A stretch of DNA of 64,000 bases from NCBI GenBank assembly GCA_014058105.1, contig JACGCM010000560.1, positions 3,038,001 through 3,102,000 on the forward strand, read 5' to 3'. Within the stretch, counting starts at the first letter, position 1; each line of letters opens with the position of its first letter. A model generated the notes under the pieces. That model saw only the letters and a program-made list of their open reading frames with translations. It was not told where the DNA came from and searched no databases. This stretch comes from Kingdonia uniflora (lineage: Eukaryota > Streptophyta > Magnoliopsida > Ranunculales > Circaeasteraceae). Below are positions 58,081 to 64,000 of this stretch, piece by piece. The translations under genes were made by a program, and so were the position numbers.

Positions 58081-60069
58081 CTAACTGGGATGACCTCTCT
58101 TCGTTTGGCAGACACATCTGCTATGTACGAGACTCTCATCATAGGTACATTGCACAACCGACTCTATCTAGTAGAAAATGAACATCTCAGCCAGTCTCTC
58201 AGACGTCTTTTGTATAATCTCATCCCTCCACCTTAGATGTTCCTCTAACTCAGTCGTGCGTTCAACGTATTGCCTCGAGTCTTCATATGTCGTATACCGT
58301 ATTCTTTGGTTTTGATGCCACAACTCATCCGTACTATACGTAGGTGGACAAGGGTATGGTACCTACATCATCGGGATCGGTATCCGTCTATGCTGATCCT
58401 TCGGTCCTGCCACATCTATGAACTATCACATATCAGGTGGATCGTCGATCGCTTGAACACCATAGTCTTGCACCTGTGAAGACGTAACTAAACTTGACAT
58501 AGGTGGCAAGTGTACATCGGGCCTCACAAGATCACGCCCGATGATCCAAATATTTTCTGTCCTCTTTACTCAATTGCAGCCGATCTTGGGATTTTGATGA
58601 ACGGCGCGCCAATATGTCATGTAATCTACGTCTGAAACAAGATAATGGCGACCATCGCTGAAGTCTACATCTTTCAGTCCCTGATATAACTCTCGATCGT
58701 ACCTTGGGAATTCTATAATCTCCTGAGGGGGGTCATAGGGTACACTATTGTGCCCGGTCATCTGACGCATACACTGGTCTCATAAATACTAAAGCGTACT
58801 GTGCCCGTATGGGACTAACACCAATGGAACCCTTTAGAAGCTCAGCGCTGAAGCAACTCTTACCTCTGGACATATTAATTACCTAAACCTGTGCCATAGT
58901 TGCCAATCTATGTTAGTTTTGTCTTTCTATTATATCATATCTCTGATCACAGTAAAAGTACTATCCCTTTCATCTCTCCACACACCCATATGGGGATAAA
59001 TAAGGTTAAAGTTTTGTGCCTTAACTAGATATATTCCAACCCAATAGTACTCGAAGAACCAGAACTTCAACATCGCATAAAATTTGGTGATCGATTTCTT
59101 CACTTTCTCGTCCCTCACAACTGAGACTTCATCAAGCCCCCAATACAAAGTTGCTATAATCGGCGTACCCCAGTCAAAAAGCCACGCACCAATAATATCG
59201 TAGTCTGTCAAGGCTGCAAGATAACCCACCCCGAAGAGATGTGCTACCATTTGAGAAGAAGAAATTACCCATCATATAAGCAATAAATGTCCTCGCATAC
59301 ACGATATCCATTTGTGGGTTACAATTATGGAGACGTGGATTCAAAGGCTCTTTCCACTTTTTTAAATAGGCGAGAGTGATGCTACCGTACCTGATGTCAT
59401 AGCTTGTGATTCTCGGGAACATCTTTTCTGCTTCCTCTAACTTGGAGGATTTCTCGTCGTACGGGAGTTCGCGACTCCTCCCAAAAGATATGCACGTTAG
59501 CATGACGAAGTCTAACAGTATAAAACCCAGTTCCCCGCAAAGGAAGTGAAAGGTATGGGTGGAAGGCCACCACCGTTCTACGAGAGCATGAATGAGACGG
59601 TTATCCGAGTTTCCCACCTTAATCGAGCAAAACTCTTCAAAACCCATATCGTCGACTAACTTCTTCAACGTCAGATACACGACAATCCATTGGTACCACT
59701 TCAGTACCTTATCCAATGATCCTCTACACTGTAATTCATCTCGGTTCTGACAAAAAAAGCACATTAAAATATTAGACTTTCATTTGGGCATTTCATCGAG
59801 CACATTGCAATATACGTTAATAACACTTAAAATTTACACAAAACTTACCGGCATTTCCTCCGATCCAACAAAAATATGGACCCGGCGTCTAGGAGGTTAT
59901 CTACTCGGTTCAACTCTTCGAGCGTTGGGGAGAGATCGTTGTCCGACGTCAATTGTAACGGCCAAATATTTGTTACTTCGGCGTTCCCCCTTCGTTTTAC
60001 TTCTGCGTTTACGTTGCGTTTAGTTTTAGAAAAACTTAAGAACGGTCACGAACTAGACGAACCCGACAT
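58081..60069 (-). pseudogene. Plant mobile domain (PMD) protein gene inside the Harbinger element
   Basis: Exon 1 (60069-59849) begins MSGSSSS, has a stop at codon 8, then a basic patch and ELNRVDNLLDAGSIFLLDRR. A GT-AG intron runs 59848-59747. Exon 2 holds the PMD: LVDDMGFEEFCSIKVGNSDN, the hallmark ALVERWWPSTHTFHF (about 59575), YDIRYGSITLAYLKKWKEPL, and after a frameshift near 59245 GVGYLAALTDYDIIGAWLFD and WGTPIIATLYWGLDEVS. The end (58770-58081) has CMRQMTGHNSVPYDPP and a charged tail EDSRQYVERTTELEEHLRWR. PMD proteins (MAIN/MAIL family) are plant nuclear factors whose domain is also found in transposons. Several stops and at least two shifts mean it is inactive. A TATA-like CTTATAAG lies at 60177-60184. 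Confidence 0.8.
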
Positions 60070-60244
60070 TTTTAAGTGATTAACGAAGGAAAGTTCTTGG
60101 GTTAGAAAACTTGTGGAGTAAGGGTTGGTATGTCTTGGGTAAAACTTAAAACACTTGATATGCCTTGAGAAATGCCTTATAAGAGATAGCACTTGAGAAA
60201 ACCAAAACAAGTTTAAGCCTAAAACTTGCAGCGTTATGCTGCGC

Positions 60245-60420
60245 AATTTTGAACTGCGCGGCTAATTATTTTTTTTTAAAATGACGTGGCAATTTCTTAT
60301 TGGCTATAAGTGCCGCGCAGTTTAGAAGTGCGCTGGATAGATAGATGGCCAAGATTAAAACACGTGGCTGTGAATTCGATCGTTGGTGCTCCCGCGCGGT
60401 TCTGAAGTGCACGAAGCAAA
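60245..60420 (+). repeat. Right subterminal repeats of the Harbinger element (two units)
   Basis: GTGCCGCGCAGTTTAGAAGTGCG (about 60311) and CCGCGCGGTTCTGAAGTGCA (about 60393), with CCAAGATTAAAACACGTGGC (60350) between them, match the left subterminal units in the same orientation. A further partial unit, GAACTGCGCGGC, lies near 60251. Confidence 0.65.
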
Positions 60421-60523
60421 TTCACCTTGATTTAAACTTTCAACGAGTGTGGGTGGATTTGGAATGGATTGGATTCAACCTGGTTTTTGGGCAAATCCAG
60501 TCACCCAACTGATGTCGATGCTC

Positions 60524-60700
60524 CGAAGTTTTTCCTACCTAGTTTGGTTTGGTATATACGCACGTTTTCTTTTATTTAATCAGTCTCCTTCTCTCACCTA
60601 CCTCCTACAAATCAGACTTCTTCTTCGCCAAACCTCCGGTGGCGAAACAAGAGAGAGAGAGAGAGTGAGTGTGAGTGTGAGAAACAAGACCCTAACTTTC
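60524..60700 (+). promoter_or_regulatory. Promoter and 5' UTR of the 3-dehydroquinate synthase gene
   Basis: Between the Harbinger right end and the start codon only 177 bp remain. They hold a TATA-like GTATATAC (about 60552-60559), a CT-rich stretch typical of plant 5' leaders (60584-60640) and a GA/GT microsatellite (60649-60680). The core promoter therefore abuts the transposon, and any distal elements would have to lie inside it or beyond it. No alternative upstream non-transposon promoter is visible. Confidence 0.55.
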
Positions 60701-63700
60701 ATGGCTTCCTCTCTAACGTCATCATCTCTCAATTTCTCTCGAAAACCCTCTTTCTTTCACAACGAACCCTCCTTCCGAACCCAAACTCGCGATCTCGTCT
60801 CACTCAAACCCTCATTTGTTTCATCTGGTCGATCAGTTAGAACTTTTGTTTCGAGTTGTGATCGAGGTCGATTGAGGGTATCAGTGAGTTCTTCAGCTCA
60901 AGTGATGGAGCAATCTTCGTCGCGGAAGTCGACGGATTCGAGGGTTTCGACGACTGTTAATGTTGATTTGGGGAATAGAAGTTATCCGATTTATATTGGT
61001 GCTGGGATTTTTGATGAACCTGATCTCCTTCAAAGGTAGTTAAATTAAATTTCTTATTTTGATGGCTGATTTGAGATAGTTTGCCTAGTCAAGGCGAAGT
61101 TTTTGTTAATGTTAGCTTGAATTAAGTTTGGGAGTAGGTATGGTAGTTGTAATTCACATTTCAATGTAAGAGTAACCAAGTTCATAAGTTTCGAGGTGTT
61201 AAATTCAGATAAATTTTGGGAAGTTCGAGAATAGGTTTAGAGCAATTAGTTTATAATTTGAATACGAGAGTTTGAGAATCTGAACTAAAACATGAAGGGA
61301 ACATTTAATTTTCAGTCTAAGAACGTAATCTTATGTCCAAACGTTGCAAGTATATAGTATGATAACTTCGATATCTAACAAGGTTGTCAGATCCTAAATC
61401 ATATCGTGAATTGTAGAGAAAATTGAGTTGGATCATAAATTGTATTGTTGTATTATAAGACACGATAAAAATAACAAGAAATCAAGAACTTATATGTACA
61501 GAAACTTCCAAAAAATAGCTAATGAACTCATCATACATCACCTTAAACATAATTAGGAAGATGCACATTTAAATAATCAGAAAAAATTCACCATGAAATT
61601 GGTGTATACAACATTCACATCAAAGAAAAGCTCTTTGCTTCTAAATCCACAACAACCATATTAAAGTAAAAATAGGTGAACATTAAGACTATCTAAAACT
61701 GGAACATCAAAGAAAAGCTCTTTGTTTCTAAATCCACAACAACCATATTAAAGTAAAAATAGGTAAACATTAAGACTATCTAAAACTGGAAAAGAAAAAT
61801 CATTTTTTTTAATTGAAGAAACAATAGTTGATCAAATCTCAACTCCAAAATTAAATGTAGGATTCAATATGAATAGGTTATGAATCATAAGATTCACGAG
61901 AGTCAGTGGGAGCTAAATTGAGATTCACACTAATATGGATTTAGCCATGGGTTCGGATCGTTGTAGGTGGGATTCGACTTGAATCGTAGGATTTAAGTTG
62001 AAAATGACACACTATAACCATTTATTCGAAAACTATGCACGGGAGATGTTTAAAAAAAACCAGGAGATGCGCCAAAAATAACATTTATCTCAAAAAGTTG
62101 TTGGTGAACACGAATTAGTTCTGTTAGTTCGCCAATCATTGGCATTGTTCAAAACCCATGAAATATAAAGATCAGCTGTAGGCTAATGCTGTGGTAACCT
62201 ATGTAGGAAGAATACCAAGTACAGTAAAGCCTTTATACATCTATACTGTGGGGATCACCCTTACAGTATAAATATAAGAAGGATATTAATATACAGAGTT
62301 AATAATTCGTCCTCCAATGTATAGTTGGGACCAATGTTTTTCGAGTAATATAGAGAGGTTATTAACTTATGGGAGATAAATATATTGTATTGGAAAATTT
62401 GAGAGCTTTGTGACTATCCTCTATATAAACCCATTAAGGCTCAGTTTGGTTCGCTGCAAACATGATGCAAATGCAAGCAATTTACCTTTTTTTACCACTT
62501 CCATGTGTATGGTTCTATTTGCAATGCAAATGTGGTGCCTTTAAAAATACTTGCATGTGTTTGGTCCACTTTTGCAAAACAAATAACTTACATTTCCATG
62601 CAAAAGCTTCTCTTTTTGCTTGAATTTGGTTGTAGTGAAAATTCTGTGCAACAGAGTTTTCATTTTGGCTTTCTACTTGGGAGAGAAAATAGGAGAAAAA
62701 AAAGACATTTTAAAGGTTAAAAAAAGGTAGCTATCATTTGCATTTGAATTTGCAAGCAATGTACCTAATCAAACATTAACATCCATTTGCAATTAGTTTG
62801 TACTTACAATGCATTACATTCCTACCTTTATTGAGCAAATTCCCTCGACTTTTATTGCAATGCAACTCATCGCAAATGCATCGAAGTTGCATTGCATCTT
62901 ACCTGCAGCGAGCGAACCAAACTGAGACTAAACAATTCGACTTGCGAAAAATATATGCCAAGGGGAAATTTGTACCTATACTAAGATTTAATAGAAAAAT
63001 TGCGTCAAAATATAAAAATAAATACAGAAATTTACATATAAGAATTAATACATTTATAATGTATTTCATTTTAGAGTATATAATTATGTTATCTGAATAA
63101 TACACAAATGAAATGGATAATGTGTACTAAATTTGCATATTATAAAAAGTATATGTATTTAATCATGACAAATTTATAACTAGGATAACAGACATAATTC
63201 AATCTACTGCAGCTTTACATAGATTATTTAATATTGGGTGACTTACGAATGATCTTTGTTATTCTATCAGGCATGTCCATGGGAAGAGAGTTCTTGTAGT
63301 AACTAACACTACAGTCGCTCCTTTGTACCTTGAAAAGGTTGTAAAGGCATTAACTCACGGAAACTCAAATATCTTGGTTGAAAGTGTAATTTTGCCGGAT
63401 GGTGAGAAGTATAAAAACATGGTAGGTTTTGAACAGTTATTACTTATTTTACATTAAGTTGCAATTCTTGCAGTAGTTATTTACTTGCTTACCGTGTTTA
63501 TCTTTAGGATACACTCATGAAAGTTTTCGACAAAGCGATAGAATCTCAGTTTGACCGTCGCTCCACATTTGTTGCTCTAGGAGGTGGCGTTATTGGTGAC
63601 ATGTGTGGGTTTGCTGCTGCAGCTTTTCTCCGTGGAGTGAACTTTATTCAGATTCCAACTACTGTAATGGCACAGGTATATGTTCAGATCATCTCTTCTT

Positions 63701-63978
63701 GTTCATTCCGCATATATGTGTTAATTTTTTCCATTTCTTTGTTTCTTTTAGGTGGATTCTTCTGTTGGCGGCAAAACTGGGATAAACCATTCGCTTGGGA
63801 AAAACTTGATTGGTGCCTTTTACCAACCACAGTGTGTACTTATAGATACAGAGACATTAAATACGTTGCCTGATAGGGAATTAGCTTCAGGGCTATCTGA
63901 AGTTATTAAGTATGGTCTTATTAGAGATGCAGAATTTTTTGACTGGCAAGAGAAGAACATGCATGCACTATTAGCAAG
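60701..63978 (+). CDS. DHQS: 3-dehydroquinate synthase, plastid, exons 1-4 (gene continues beyond window)
   Basis: This enzyme converts DAHP to 3-dehydroquinate, step two of the shikimate pathway, in plastids. Exons: 60701-61035, 63271-63421, 63508-63675 and 63752-63978, all with GT-AG borders, giving about 293 residues of a family usually near 440. Residues 1-85 are a Ser/Arg-rich transit peptide ([19 protein letters not shown]). The domain starts [23 protein letters not shown]-site [11 protein letters not shown] and AFLRG lie in exon 3. The exon 3-4 junction joins PTTVMAQ to [12 protein letters not shown], followed by [12 protein letters not shown] and [12 protein letters not shown] with the metal-binding Glu. 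No stop or frameshift is present. The frame is open upstream to an ATG at 60449 inside the transposon, but the transit peptide marks 60701 as the start. Confidence 0.95.
61617..61790. repeat. 87-bp tandem duplication in DHQS intron 1
   Basis: The segment starting ACATCAAAGAAAAGCTCTTT at 61617 is repeated from 61704 with only two base differences seen (C/T and G/A). Two complete head-to-tail copies are present. Confidence 0.92.
62438..62928. mobile_element. Tourist-like MITE in DHQS intron 1
   Basis: This 491-bp element starts GGCTCAGTTTGGTTCGCT at 62438 and ends with the complement of GTCTCAGTTTGGTTCGCT at 62928 (17 of 18 match). It is flanked by TAA at 62435-62437 and 62929-62931. The interior is rich in repeated GCAAATGCAA/TTGCATTTGC words near both ends, an extended imperfect inverted repeat. 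It is non-coding. Confidence 0.88.
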
Positions 63979-64000
63979 GTATTGACATGAGTGTTTGTTC

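Larger units (their letters stand above)
55250..60523. mobile_element. PIF/Harbinger element with transposase and PMD gene
   Basis: The left end GAGCATCCACATCAGCTAGG (55250) is mirrored at the right by the complement of GAGCATCGACATCAGTTGGG (ending 60523), a 20-bp TIR with three mismatches. TAA precedes the left end; the right flank is CGA, so the 3-bp target duplication is not preserved or the right edge is a few bases off. It encloses a plus-strand DDE transposase and a minus-strand plant-mobile-domain gene, convergent, with about 900 bp between. Both ends carry direct subterminal repeats. The size of 5,274 bp fits an autonomous-type PIF/Harbinger element, now decayed. Confidence 0.8.
61036..63270 (+). 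other. DHQS intron 1 (2.2 kb, expanded by repeats)
   Basis: Donor AAAG-GTAGTT at 61035/61036 and acceptor TATCAG-GCATG at 63270/63271. The reading frame joins correctly to give LLQRHVHGK. It contains an 87-bp tandem duplication and a MITE. The other introns here are 86 and 76 bp, so intron 1 is the odd one. No coding sequence was found inside. Confidence 0.9.

Noticed and set aside
60449..60700. Longer N-terminus for DHQS from an upstream in-frame ATG
   Set aside because: The extra 84 residues run through the transposon end and the GA repeat and do not look like a transit peptide. MASSLTSSS at 60701 is a normal plastid start.
63603..63785. Alternative 60-codon frame over DHQS exons 3-4
   Set aside because: It is an out-of-frame overlap reading through an intron; the spliced frame gives the full conserved DHQS motif set.

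Overview
The window is nuclear DNA of a flowering plant, almost certainly a eudicot. The evidence is the lineage of its retrotransposons, spliced genes with GT-AG introns, a plastid-type 3-dehydroquinate synthase gene, and Harbinger, Ulp1 and plant-mobile-domain genes. I cannot name the species. I saw no rRNA, tRNA or CRISPR array. About 60 kb is nested, decayed transposon; only the last ~3.5 kb holds an apparently functional host gene.

Left third (1-22.6 kb): a broken Ty1/copia element (A) ending in an LTR at 3423, with a Harbinger-type MITE (330-895) in its protease region. A minus-strand copia remnant (B) has its 5' LTR at 7063-7990. A second MITE lies at 8106-8538. A LINE fragment is split by a complete copia element (C, 9755-14327, TSD AATTT) whose gag-pol frame is uninterrupted except for nine stops. 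A complete, heavily decayed copia element (D, 15138-22580, TSD AGTCT) carries an array of ACGTG-type motifs in its leader.

Middle (22.6-36.5 kb): a minus-strand LINE fragment; a decayed Ulp1 (C48) cysteine-protease gene with tandemly duplicated exon-intron units; 1.3 kb of degenerate minisatellite built on TTTGTCATTTG; four 65-bp tandem repeats; then 7 kb of minus-strand fragments coding mainly for a coiled-coil protein, followed by an LTR-like stretch. The minus-strand block resembles the antisense extra ORF of Tat-lineage gypsy elements.

Right-middle (36.5-55.2 kb): a second copy of the copia-D family (E) is split by a 12.5-kb Ty3/gypsy element of Tat type (38683-51193, TSD GAAGG). The gypsy element has sense gag-pol, a 61-bp tandem repeat after integrase, and an antisense spliced ORF. 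The 3' LTR of copia E is itself split by a MITE (54830-55217).

Right end (55.25-64 kb): a 5.3-kb PIF/Harbinger element (TIRs at 55250 and 60523) carries a decayed DDE transposase on the plus strand and, convergent to it, a plant-mobile-domain (PMD) gene. Its right end lies 177 bp from the start codon of the shikimate-pathway gene for 3-dehydroquinate synthase (60701 onward, exons 1-4 of a gene that continues past the window). Intron 1 of that gene holds another MITE. The strongest candidates for something new are the PMD-carrying Harbinger element with its subterminal repeats, and the Ulp1 / minisatellite / coiled-coil locus.
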